Part shown: one piece after another, positions 1-8,171 of the stretch
Layout of the letters: the number at the start of each line of letters is the position of its first letter
Numbering within the stretch: position 1 is the stretch's first letter
From: Magnetospira sp.
Lineage (GTDB): Bacteria; Pseudomonadota; Alphaproteobacteria; Rhodospirillales; Magnetospiraceae
Reading direction: 5' to 3'
Assembly: GCA_028277325.1 (NCBI GenBank)
Contig: JANQGL010000437.1
Coordinates: 1 to 8,350, forward strand
DNA: 8,350 bases
Made by a program: the position numbers and the translations under genes
Notes under the pieces: model-generated
What the model was told of the DNA's origin: nothing
The model's database searches: none
The model's input: the letters and a program-made list of their open reading frames with translations, nothing else

Positions 1-1
1 C

Positions 2-649
2 GCCGACACCCGCCAGGGGACGCTCAGCCGCTACATCGAGAACCGGGTCGCCTACGCGGAGGCCAACCGGCTGCGTCTGGCCATTCCGAGCCACGCCCGG
101 CCGTCGTCGGCCAGGGACCTGGAAGAGCGGCTGCCGGGGATCATGGACACCCACGACATCATCCTGATCGACTGCCCGGGGCACGACACGGACCTCTCAA
201 GGCTGGCCCACACGGCGGCCGACATCCTGATCACGCCGATGAACGACAGCTTCATCGATCTCGATGTCCTGGCCCGGGTGACGCCGGACGCATCCAAGGT
301 CGTGGCGCTCAGCCACTACGCGGAGATGGTCTGGGAACAGCGCAAGCGGCGCGCCGTGGCCGGCGCCCGGCCGATCGACTGGATCGTGGTGCGCAACCGC
401 CTGAGCCACCTGGACGCCCGCAACAAGCAGGCGGTGGGCGGCATTCTCGATTCGCTGGAGCGGCGGCTTGGATTCCGCCAGGTACCGGGGTTCGGCGAAC
501 GGGTGATCTTCCGCGAGCTGTTCCCCAAGGGCCTGACCCTGCTCGACCTGCGGGCGGTCGGCCGCGGCAACCCGCTGAACCTGTCGCACGTGGCGGCACG
601 CCAGGAAGTGCGCACCGTCATCGAGTCCCTGAACTTGCGGGACGTTTGA
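2..649 (+). CDS. mipZ: MipZ-type division-plane ATPase, 5'-truncated
   Basis: The reading frame is open from base 2 to the TGA at 647-649, giving 215 visible residues; the N-terminus with the deviant Walker A loop lies outside the window. The fragment opens with DTRQGTLSRYIENR, a hallmark of MipZ just after the nucleotide-binding loop. It continues with a Walker B-like IILIDCPGHD (visible residues 53-62), then LSRLAHTAADILITP and NDSFIDLDVLARV, all conserved in the family. In Caulobacter, MipZ is a ParA/MinD-type ATPase that binds ParB near the poles, forms a gradient over the nucleoid and inhibits FtsZ polymerisation, so that the division site is set at mid-cell. The same role is inferred here. 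An internal ATG at 143 would remove conserved sequence and is not the real start. A generic ParA-family ATPase is the alternative, but the RQGTLSRYIENR and NDSFIDLDV blocks favour MipZ. Confidence 0.9.
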   Translation, partial: ADTRQGTLSRYIENRVAYAEANRLRLAIPSHARPSSARDLEERLPGIMDTHDIILIDCPGHDTDLSRLAHTAADILITPMNDSFIDLDVLARVTPDASKVVALSHYAEMVWEQRKRRAVAGARPIDWIVVRNRLSHLDARNKQAVGGILDSLERRLGFRQVPGFGERVIFRELFPKGLTLLDLRAVGRGNPLNLSHVAARQEVRTVIESLNLRDV

Positions 650-674
650 CCGTTGCGCGTTCGGCGTCGATCAT
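646..674 (+). promoter_or_regulatory. possible sigma-70-type promoter upstream of the histidine kinase gene
   Basis: TTGACC (646-651; 5 of 6 matches to TTGACA) is followed after exactly 17 bases by GATCAT (669-674; 4 of 6 matches to TATAAT). The -35 box covers the mipZ stop codon. A transcript from here would start near 681 and carry a leader of about 50 bases before the kinase start at 730. This is a motif match only, and the -10 box is imperfect. Confidence 0.3.
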
Positions 675-715
675 TTGCGACGGCTGCGGGCGGTCCGCGA
701 ATCCGCAAGCCAGCC

Positions 716-721
716 GTGGAG
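716..721 (+). promoter_or_regulatory. ribosome-binding site deciding the kinase start
   Basis: GTGGAG sits 8 bases before the TTG at 730. This is a better Shine-Dalgarno than anything before the in-frame TTG at 646, where only GGGA about 3 bases upstream is seen. It supports starting the kinase at 730. Confidence 0.5.
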
Positions 722-729
722 CCGACGAT

Positions 730-2630
<1,901 letters not shown>

Positions 2631-2634
<4 letters not shown>

Positions 2635-3362
2635 GCGGGTCCGAACGTCGGATGGGAACTGATCTGCCGGACAACAGGGCCTCGGCGTCCGAGGTCGATG
2701 CGTTTCTGCGCCAGGCGGCCCGACTGGCCGATTCGCGGCGCGGGAGCCGGCGCGGCCGGCTGCTGTTCGCGATGGACGCCACGGCCAGCCGGCAACCGAC
2801 CTGGGACCGCGCGGCGCACATCCAGGCGGAGATGTTCCGTGCCGCCGATGCCCTGGGCGGCCTGGAAATGCAGTTGGTGTTCTACCGCGGATTCGGGGAG
2901 TTCCGCGCCAGCCGTTGGCTCGCCGACCCGGACCGCCTGGCCCGCATGATGGCCGGGGTGGCTTGCCTGGCCGGCCAGACCCAGTTGGCGAAAGTGCTCA
3001 AGCACGCCATCAACGAAGCCCGCGACGGGCCGGTGGACGCCCTGGTGATGGTCGGCGACTGCCTGGAAGAGGACGTGGACCGGCTGGGCGAACTGGCGGG
3101 GCAGCTGGGCTTGCTCGGGGTGCCGGCGTTCCTGTTCCACGAGGGCGGCGACCCGGTCGCCCGGTTCGGATTCGATCAGGTCGCGCGGCTGACCAAGGGG
3201 GCCTGCGTGTCGTTCGCCGCCAACAGCCCGCATCTTCTGAACGAACTGCTGGGCGCGGTGGCGGTCTACGCGGCGGGCGGACGGCCGGCCCTGAAGGCGC
3301 TGGCCGAGCGGCGCGGCGGCGCGGTCCGGCGGCTCACCAGCGCCCTGGATCGCGGGGCCTGA
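2631..3362 (+). CDS. VWA-domain (MIDAS) protein
   Basis: A 243-residue soluble protein with no signal peptide or membrane segment. The fold resembles a von Willebrand A / integrin I domain. A hydrophobic strand ends in a DxTxS variant of the metal-ion site (RLLFAMDATASR: Asp49, Thr51, Ser53). A GQTQL segment supplies the second-loop threonine (Thr117), and LVMVGD supplies the third-loop aspartate (Asp143). All three loops that coordinate the divalent ion are therefore present. VWA domains usually bind protein partners through that metal; I know no specific function for this subfamily, which I recall as common in Alphaproteobacteria. The ATG at 2631 overlaps the kinase stop (ATGA), implying translational coupling. 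An in-frame ATG at 2652 is a possible alternative because neither has a strong ribosome-binding site. The J-domain gene follows after 2 bases, suggesting that the two proteins work together. Confidence 0.8.
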
Positions 3363-3364
3363 GA

Positions 3365-4099
3365 ATGGCCTGGCTGGCCCTGGGAGTCGGTCTTCTGGCC
3401 CTGGCCATCCTCGCCGGACGCGTCTTCGTCGACGCCGACCCGGCCAGGCTGGCGTCGGTCCTGGCGTGGTTCGTCGGCATCCTCGGACTCCTGCTCGTCG
3501 CCCTGCTGGTGGCGGGCGGGCGCCTGGGGTGGATCGTCGCCGCGCTGCCGTTCCTGATTCCGCTCCTGCTGCGGGGGCGCGCCGTCTGGAACCGGGGCAA
3601 GGCCTACCGCCGGATGGCCGACGCGGCGCGCGGCGGGTCGGGCGGCGCCCCGGGCGGCACGTCGGACCTGCGGACCCGCACCTTGCATATGACGCTGGAC
3701 CATGCCTCCGGCGAGCTGGGGGGGCGGGTTCTGCGCGGCGCCTGGGCCGGCCGGGACCTGAACGACCTCGACCTGGAGGCGGCGGCCGGCCTTCATGACC
3801 GGTGCCGGACCGACGATCCGGAATCCGCCCGCGTCCTCGAACCCTGGCTGGATCAGCGGTTCGGGGACGCGTGGCGGGTGATGGGCGCCGGCCGCGACGC
3901 CCCGAACGGCGACCGCGGGGGGGCGATGAGCGTCGAGGAGGCGGCGCGGGTGCTGGGCGTGGCGCCGGACGCGGACGCGGAGACCGTCCGCGCGGCGCAT
4001 CATCGCCTGATCGCGGCGGTGCATCCCGACCGCGGCGGGTCCGACTTCCTGGCCGCCAAGATCAACCAGGCCAAGGACGTGCTGCTGAAAGGCCGGTGA
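3365..4099 (+). CDS. membrane J-domain protein, Tim14/Pam18-like C-terminus
   Basis: A 244-residue protein. The N-terminal third is hydrophobic, with about three membrane helices (roughly 2-22, 32-51, 55-70). A central soluble part (about 100-175) carries LHMTLDHASGEL, GRVLRGAWAGRDLNDL and SARVLEPWLDQRF, which resemble a conserved region of alphaproteobacterial DnaJ-like membrane proteins. The C-terminal J domain starts around Met188 and holds the diagnostic HPD tripeptide (His220-Pro221-Asp222), then RGGSDFLAAKINQAKDVLL to the end. This short C-terminal J domain resembles mitochondrial Tim14/Pam18. HPD proteins stimulate the ATPase of an Hsp70, presumably DnaK here, and anchoring would recruit it to the membrane. 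The client is unknown. The frame is open upstream of 3365, but that part overlaps the VWA gene and is Arg/Gly/Pro-rich shadow sequence. ATG 3365, two bases after the preceding stop, is the natural start. Confidence 0.85.
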   Translation: MAWLALGVGLLALAILAGRVFVDADPARLASVLAWFVGILGLLLVALLVAGGRLGWIVAALPFLIPLLLRGRAVWNRGKAYRRMADAARGGSGGAPGGTSDLRTRTLHMTLDHASGELGGRVLRGAWAGRDLNDLDLEAAAGLHDRCRTDDPESARVLEPWLDQRFGDAWRVMGAGRDAPNGDRGGAMSVEEAARVLGVAPDADAETVRAAHHRLIAAVHPDRGGSDFLAAKINQAKDVLLKGR

Positions 4100-4237
4100 C
4101 TCCGTTCGGTTGGACTTGAGTCAGTTTCGTGAAAAGCCGGCGGACCGGTTGCGAGTTGTCCGGGGGTGTGGCAAAAACGACCGCCAAGCGGCATGCTCAC
4201 GCCTCATCGTGTGTTCAAGCTCAAGGGGATAAGCAAA
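4100..4237 (+). other. intergenic gap between the J-domain gene and galU
   Basis: This is the longest non-coding stretch (138 bases) and the likely place for a promoter for galU-ugd-pgm. TTGGAC (4110-4115), TTGAGT (4116-4121) and TTGCGA (4149-4154) could act as -35 boxes, but none has a convincing -10 partner at 16-18 bases. A weak GCCGG/CCGGT stem at 4136-4149 is not followed by a T run, so I call no terminator. Confidence 0.5.
4223..4228 (+). promoter_or_regulatory. galU ribosome-binding site
   Basis: AAGGGG lies 9 bases before ATG 4238 and 12 before ATG 4241. It sets the galU start at 4238 rather than the upstream in-frame GTG at 4166. Confidence 0.6.
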
Positions 4238-5113
4238 ATGATGAAACCCGTTCGCAAGGCCATCCTGCCGGTTGGCGGCCTCGGCACCCGGTTTCTTCCG
4301 GCCACCAAGGCGATGCCGAAGGAGATGCTGACCGTGGTCGACAAGCCGTTGATCCAGTACGCGGTCGAGGAGGCGATAGCGGCGGGCGTCGAGCAGGTCA
4401 TCCTGGTGTCGAGCCGCGGCAAAAGCTCGATGTCCGATCACTTCGACCATTCCTATGAACTGGAGCAGGTGTTGCTCGAACGGGGCAAGACCGAGGCCTA
4501 CAAATCGATCACCGAGTGGCTGCCGGAACCCGGCCAGGTCACGGTGCTGCGTCAGCAGGAACCGATGGGGCTCGGCCACGCGGTGTGGTGCGCCCGCAAC
4601 CTGATCGGCGACGAGCCCTTCGCGGTGCTGCTGGCCGACGACATGATCCTGGCGGAGCCCGGGTGTTTGGCCCAGATGATCGAGGCGTTCCAGGAATACG
4701 GCGGCAATCTGGTCGCGGTGGAGGAAGTGCCGCGCCAGAACGTGGACCGCTACGGCATCCTGGACGTGGTCGAGGACGACGGCAAGATCGCCCGCGCCAA
4801 CGGTCTCGTCGAGAAGCCGAACCCCGACGCGGCGCCGTCGAACCTGGCGATCATCGGGCGCTACATCCTGCAGCCGGACGTGATGGCCGAACTGTCCAAC
4901 GTCCGCAAGGGGGCGGGTGGCGAAATCCAGCTCACCGACGCCATGGCGCGCACCCTGAACCGCATCTTCTTCCGCGGCATCCGGTTCGAAGGCCGGCGCT
5001 ACGACTGCGGCAGCAAGGAGGGCTTCGTGCAGGCCAATGTCGCGTTCGCCATAGCGCGCGAGGATCTTCGCGAGGGGGTCACCGACGCGCTCAGGGAATT
5101 CTGCAACGGGTAG
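4238..5113 (+). CDS. galU: UTP-glucose-1-phosphate uridylyltransferase
   Basis: A 291-residue protein, the usual length for GalU. It makes UDP-glucose and pyrophosphate from UTP and glucose-1-phosphate in the cytoplasm. The nucleotide-binding signature GGLGTRFLPATKAMPKEML begins at residue 13 (most homologues have AGLGTR, a conservative change). Further family blocks are LADDMI, VEEVPRQNVDRYGILDV, GRYILQPDV, GGEIQLTDAM and YDCGSKEGFVQA near the C-terminus. ATG 4238 is chosen for its AAGGGG site and because the usual N-terminus (basic residues, then AILPVGG) begins right there; the second ATG at 4241 is equally possible. The longer GTG 4166 form would add 24 residues with no family character. 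UDP-glucose feeds Ugd, encoded next. RfbA/RmlA-type thymidylyltransferases are the nearest alternative, but the DCGSKEGF end and the PATKAMPKEML block are those of GalU. Confidence 0.95.
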   Translation: MMKPVRKAILPVGGLGTRFLPATKAMPKEMLTVVDKPLIQYAVEEAIAAGVEQVILVSSRGKSSMSDHFDHSYELEQVLLERGKTEAYKSITEWLPEPGQVTVLRQQEPMGLGHAVWCARNLIGDEPFAVLLADDMILAEPGCLAQMIEAFQEYGGNLVAVEEVPRQNVDRYGILDVVEDDGKIARANGLVEKPNPDAAPSNLAIIGRYILQPDVMAELSNVRKGAGGEIQLTDAMARTLNRIFFRGIRFEGRRYDCGSKEGFVQANVAFAIAREDLREGVTDALREFCNG

Positions 5114-5122
5114 GCTTCGATT

Positions 5123-5142
5123 GTTCCGGCGCGACGCGGAAC
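5123..5142 (+). other. small inverted repeat between galU and ugd
   Basis: GTTCCG (5123-5128) and CGGAAC (5137-5142) form a perfect 6-bp stem with an 8-base loop, 9 bases after the galU stop. No T run follows, so it is not a classical terminator. It could stabilise or process the mRNA between cistrons, or be chance in GC-rich DNA. Confidence 0.2.
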
Positions 5143-5194
5143 CGGCCGCCGACAACAACGGATTTGCTTCTGATATCGAAGGAGTCGCTGGACC

Positions 5195-6502
5195 ATGCGC
5201 GTTTCCATGATCGGGACGGGATACGTCGGACTCGTCTCCGGCGCCTGCTTCTCCGAGTTCGGCCACGAGGTGGTCTGCGTCGACAAGGACCCGTCCAAGA
5301 TCGAGCGCCTCCTCCGCGGCGAGATCCCGATCTACGAGCCGGGGCTCGACGATCTCGTGGCGCGCAACGTCAAGGCGGGCCGTCTGTCGTTCACCCTCGA
5401 CCTTGCGGAAGGCGTCAACGACGCCGATGCGGTTTTCATCGCGGTCGGCACCCCGAGCCGGCGCGGCGACGGCCATGCCGACCTGTCCTATGTTTACGGC
5501 GCGGCGCGCGAGATCGCCGACTGCATGGATGGCTACACGGTGGTGGTCAACAAGTCCACGGTCCCGGTCGGAACCGGGGACGAGGTGGCGCGGATCCTCC
5601 GCGAGGCCCGGCCCGACGCCGAGTTCGACGTGGTGTCCAACCCGGAGTTCCTGCGCGAGGGCTCGGCGATCGAGGATTTCATGCGGCCGGACCGGGTGGT
5701 GATCGGGACCGAGCGCGCGCGCGCCCAGGAGGTGATGCGCCAGCTCTACCGGCCGCTGTATCTGATCGAGACTCCGCTGGTGTTCACCGGACGCCGGACC
5801 TCGGAGCTGATCAAGTACGCCGCCAACACCTTCCTGGCGACCAAGATCACCTTCATCAACGAGGTCGCCGAGTTGTGCGAGAAGGTGGGGGCCGACGTGC
5901 AGGACGTGGCGCGCGGCATCGGCCTGGACGGACGCATCGGCCGCAAGTTCCTGCATGCCGGGCCCGGTTACGGCGGCTCCTGCTTTCCCAAGGACACCCG
6001 GGCCCTGGTCCACACGGCGCGCGACTACGGGTCGCCGCTCCGGATCGTCGAGACGGTGATCGACATCAACGATTCCCGCAAGCGGCGGATGGCCGACAAG
6101 GTGATCGCCGCCTGCGAGGGGTCGGTGGCCGGGAAGACCGTCGGCATTCTGGGTTTGACCTTCAAGCCGAACACCGACGACATGCGCGAGGCGCCGAGCC
6201 TCGACATCGTGCCGGCCCTGCTGGGCGCCGGGGCGACGGTTCGGGTGTTCGACCCGGAGGGCATGGGCGAGGCGCGCAAGCTCCTCAACCAGCCGCAGAT
6301 CCTCTGGTGCGACGGTCCCTACGACGTCATGGAGGCGGCCGACGCCCTGGTCATCCTCACCGAATGGAATCAGTTCCGGGCGCTCGACCTGGACCGCGTC
6401 AAGTCGCTCATGGCGACGCCGGTGATGGTCGACCTGCGCAACGTCTACAAACCCGAGGACACCCGGAAGGCCGGTTTCGTGTATCATAGCGTCGGCCGCT
6501 GA
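5195..6502 (+). CDS. ugd: UDP-glucose 6-dehydrogenase
   Basis: A 435-residue protein, normal for the bacterial UDP-glucose/GDP-mannose dehydrogenase family. It oxidises UDP-glucose to UDP-glucuronate in two NAD-dependent steps. The N-terminal Rossmann fold starts at once with MIGTGYVGLVSG and ends its second strand in VDKD, the acidic residue favouring NAD. Then come AVGTPSRRGDGHADLSYV, NKSTVPVGT and NPEFLREGSAIEDF. The linking helix holds LIKYAANTFLATKI (Lys207, Asn211). The catalytic thiol is Cys263 in GYGGSCFPKD. The C-terminal UDP-binding domain includes ILGLTFKPNTDDMREAPS. The start ATG has AAGGAG at 5179-5184, ten bases upstream. The gene lies 81 bases after galU and 25 before pgm, in the same direction. 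A GDP-mannose dehydrogenase is the paralogue to exclude; the neighbouring galU and pgm support UDP-glucose as the substrate. Confidence 0.95.
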   Translation: MRVSMIGTGYVGLVSGACFSEFGHEVVCVDKDPSKIERLLRGEIPIYEPGLDDLVARNVKAGRLSFTLDLAEGVNDADAVFIAVGTPSRRGDGHADLSYVYGAAREIADCMDGYTVVVNKSTVPVGTGDEVARILREARPDAEFDVVSNPEFLREGSAIEDFMRPDRVVIGTERARAQEVMRQLYRPLYLIETPLVFTGRRTSELIKYAANTFLATKITFINEVAELCEKVGADVQDVARGIGLDGRIGRKFLHAGPGYGGSCFPKDTRALVHTARDYGSPLRIVETVIDINDSRKRRMADKVIAACEGSVAGKTVGILGLTFKPNTDDMREAPSLDIVPALLGAGATVRVFDPEGMGEARKLLNQPQILWCDGPYDVMEAADALVILTEWNQFRALDLDRVKSLMATPVMVDLRNVYKPEDTRKAGFVYHSVGR

Positions 6503-6527
6503 GCGGTCGCGGCGAGGAGGCGAAGCA

Positions 6528-8162
6528 ATGAACGTCAACGAGGTTTCCACGCGTCCGTTCGAGGGCCAGAAGCCGGGCACCTCGGGCCTGCGCAAGAAGG
6601 TCGCGGTGTTCCGGCAGCCCCACTACCTGGAGAACTTCGTTCAGGCCTGGTTCGACAGCCTCGACGGCCATGCGGGCGCGACCCTGGTGCTGGGCGGCGA
6701 CGGACGCTTCTACAACCGGACCGCGGCGCAGACCATCCTCAGGATGGCGGCCGCCAACGGGGTCGGCCGGGTGCTGGTCGGGCAGGGCGCCCTGCTGTCG
6801 ACGCCGGCCGCCTCCTGCGTGATCCGCAAGCACCGGGCGTTCGGCGGGTTCGTGCTGTCGGCGTCCCACAACCCGGGCGGCCCGGACGGCGACTTCGGGA
6901 TCAAGTACAACATCGGCAATGGCGGCCCGGCCCCTGAAAAATACACCCAGGCGGCGTTCGATCGGACGACGACACTGGATCGGTACCTGATCGTCGACGA
7001 ACCCGACGTGGACCTGGACAGGCTGGGCGAGACACGGCTCGGGGACATGACGGTGGAGGTCGTCGACCCGGTGGCCGACTATGCCGAACTGATGGAGGCG
7101 CTGTTCGATTTCGAGGCGCTGCGGAAGCTGTTCCGGTCGGGATTCCGGATCTGCTTCGACGCCATGCACGCGATCACCGGCCCCTATGCCCAGGCGATCC
7201 TGGAGGATCGCCTGGGCGCGCCGGCCGGCAGCGTGATCAACGGGGTGCCGCTGGAGGACTTCGGCGGCGGGCATCCGGACCCCAACCTGAAGCACGCCCA
7301 CGAGCTGGTGGAGATCATGTTCGGCGACGACGCGCCGGCGTTCGGCGCCGCCTCGGACGGCGACGGCGACCGCAACATGGTCCTGGGCGACCGCTTCTTC
7401 GTCACGCCGTCCGACAGCCTCGCCGTGCTGGCCGCCAACGCCACCCTGATCCCCGGATATCGCAAGGGGCTGAACGGGGTCGCCCGCTCCATGCCGACCA
7501 GCGGCGCGGTGGATCGGGTGGCCGGGGAGCTGGGTCTGCCGTGCTTCGAGACGCCGACCGGCTGGAAGTTCTTCGGCAACCTGATGGATGCCGGCAAGGC
7601 CACGTTCTGCGGCGAGGAGAGCTTCGGCACCTCGTCCGACCACGTGCGCGAGAAGGACGGCCTGTGGGCGGTCCTGGCCTGGCTCAACCTGCTGGCCGAG
7701 CGGCCCGGGCAATCGGTGGCCGACCTCGTGCGCGCCCATTGGCAAAGGTTCGGCCGCAACTACTATTCCCGGCACGACTACGAGGGCCTGGACAGCGACG
7801 CCGCCAACGACCTGATGGCGCACCTGCGGGCCACCGTGCCCGGGCTGGAAGGCATGAACCTGGACGGCTACAAGGTGCGCACCGGCGACGATTTCGCCTA
7901 TACCGATCCGGTGGACGGTTCGGAAAGCCTGTCGCAGGGGGTGCGGGTGATCTTCGAGGACGGCTCGCGCATCGTCTATCGGCTGTCCGGCACCGGCACC
8001 GAGGGGGCGACCCTCCGGGTCTATATCGAGCGGTTCGAGCCGAATGCCTCGAAGCACGGGATCGAAACCCAGGACGCCTTGGCCGACCTGATCGCCATCG
8101 CGCGCGGCCTCGCCGAGATCGAGCGGCGCACCGGGCGCGCGGACCCCACCGTCATTACCTGA
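6528..8162 (+). CDS. pgm: phosphoglucomutase (alpha-D-glucose phosphate-specific)
   Basis: A 544-residue protein of the alpha-D-phosphohexomutase superfamily, similar in length to Agrobacterium-type Pgm. It interconverts glucose-6-phosphate and glucose-1-phosphate. Four active-site loops are intact: the phosphoserine loop SASHNPGG (Ser113), the magnesium loop DGDGDR (Asp277, Asp279, Asp281), the sugar-binding loop CGEESFGT (Glu363, Ser365) and the phosphate-binding loop SGTGTEGATLR (from Ser487). The N-terminal FEGQKPGTSGLRKKV and the context FVLSASHNPGGPDGDFGIKYN are those of the eukaryote-like PGM1 branch rather than of phosphomannomutase/ManB or GlmM. The ATG is preceded by a strong GAGGAGG (6514-6520) at 7 bases. 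It is the third gene of galU-ugd-pgm and supplies the glucose-1-phosphate used by GalU. No defect is visible. Confidence 0.95.
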   Translation: MNVNEVSTRPFEGQKPGTSGLRKKVAVFRQPHYLENFVQAWFDSLDGHAGATLVLGGDGRFYNRTAAQTILRMAAANGVGRVLVGQGALLSTPAASCVIRKHRAFGGFVLSASHNPGGPDGDFGIKYNIGNGGPAPEKYTQAAFDRTTTLDRYLIVDEPDVDLDRLGETRLGDMTVEVVDPVADYAELMEALFDFEALRKLFRSGFRICFDAMHAITGPYAQAILEDRLGAPAGSVINGVPLEDFGGGHPDPNLKHAHELVEIMFGDDAPAFGAASDGDGDRNMVLGDRFFVTPSDSLAVLAANATLIPGYRKGLNGVARSMPTSGAVDRVAGELGLPCFETPTGWKFFGNLMDAGKATFCGEESFGTSSDHVREKDGLWAVLAWLNLLAERPGQSVADLVRAHWQRFGRNYYSRHDYEGLDSDAANDLMAHLRATVPGLEGMNLDGYKVRTGDDFAYTDPVDGSESLSQGVRVIFEDGSRIVYRLSGTGTEGATLRVYIERFEPNASKHGIETQDALADLIAIARGLAEIERRTGRADPTVIT

Positions 8163-8164
8163 GG
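8161..8164 (+). promoter_or_regulatory. ribosome-binding site for the ORF at 8172
   Basis: GAGG overlaps the pgm stop codon and lies 7 bases before ATG 8172. It favours 8172 over the ATG at 8168, which is only 3 bases away and opens a frame closing after 25 codons. Confidence 0.4.
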
Positions 8165-8171
8165 TTCATGG

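Noticed and set aside
2915..3364. Upstream extension of the J-domain frame
   Set aside because: This part lies inside the VWA gene in another frame and is low-complexity Arg/Gly/Pro; the natural start is ATG 3365.
4136..4149. Hairpin GCCGG-CGGA-CCGGT as a terminator after the J-domain gene
   Set aside because: The stem is only about 5 bp with a wobble pair and no T run follows.
4166..4237. GTG 4166 as the galU start
   Set aside because: No ribosome-binding site is seen and the added residues do not look like GalU; AAGGGG before ATG 4238 fits better.
4516..6489. A 657-codon + strand frame overlapping galU and ugd
   Set aside because: Out-of-frame translation that is Arg/Gly/Pro-rich; it crosses the galU-ugd gap and matches no family.
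4121..6595. An 824-codon open frame on the minus strand across galU and ugd
   Set aside because: It is antisense to two genes with intact catalytic motifs, and its protein is His/Arg/Asp/Ala-rich with no recognisable domain. Long antisense frames are expected from high-GC codon usage.
6408..8057. A 549-codon open frame on the minus strand opposite pgm
   Set aside because: Antisense shadow of pgm, rich in Gly, Ala, Arg, Val and His without domain character.
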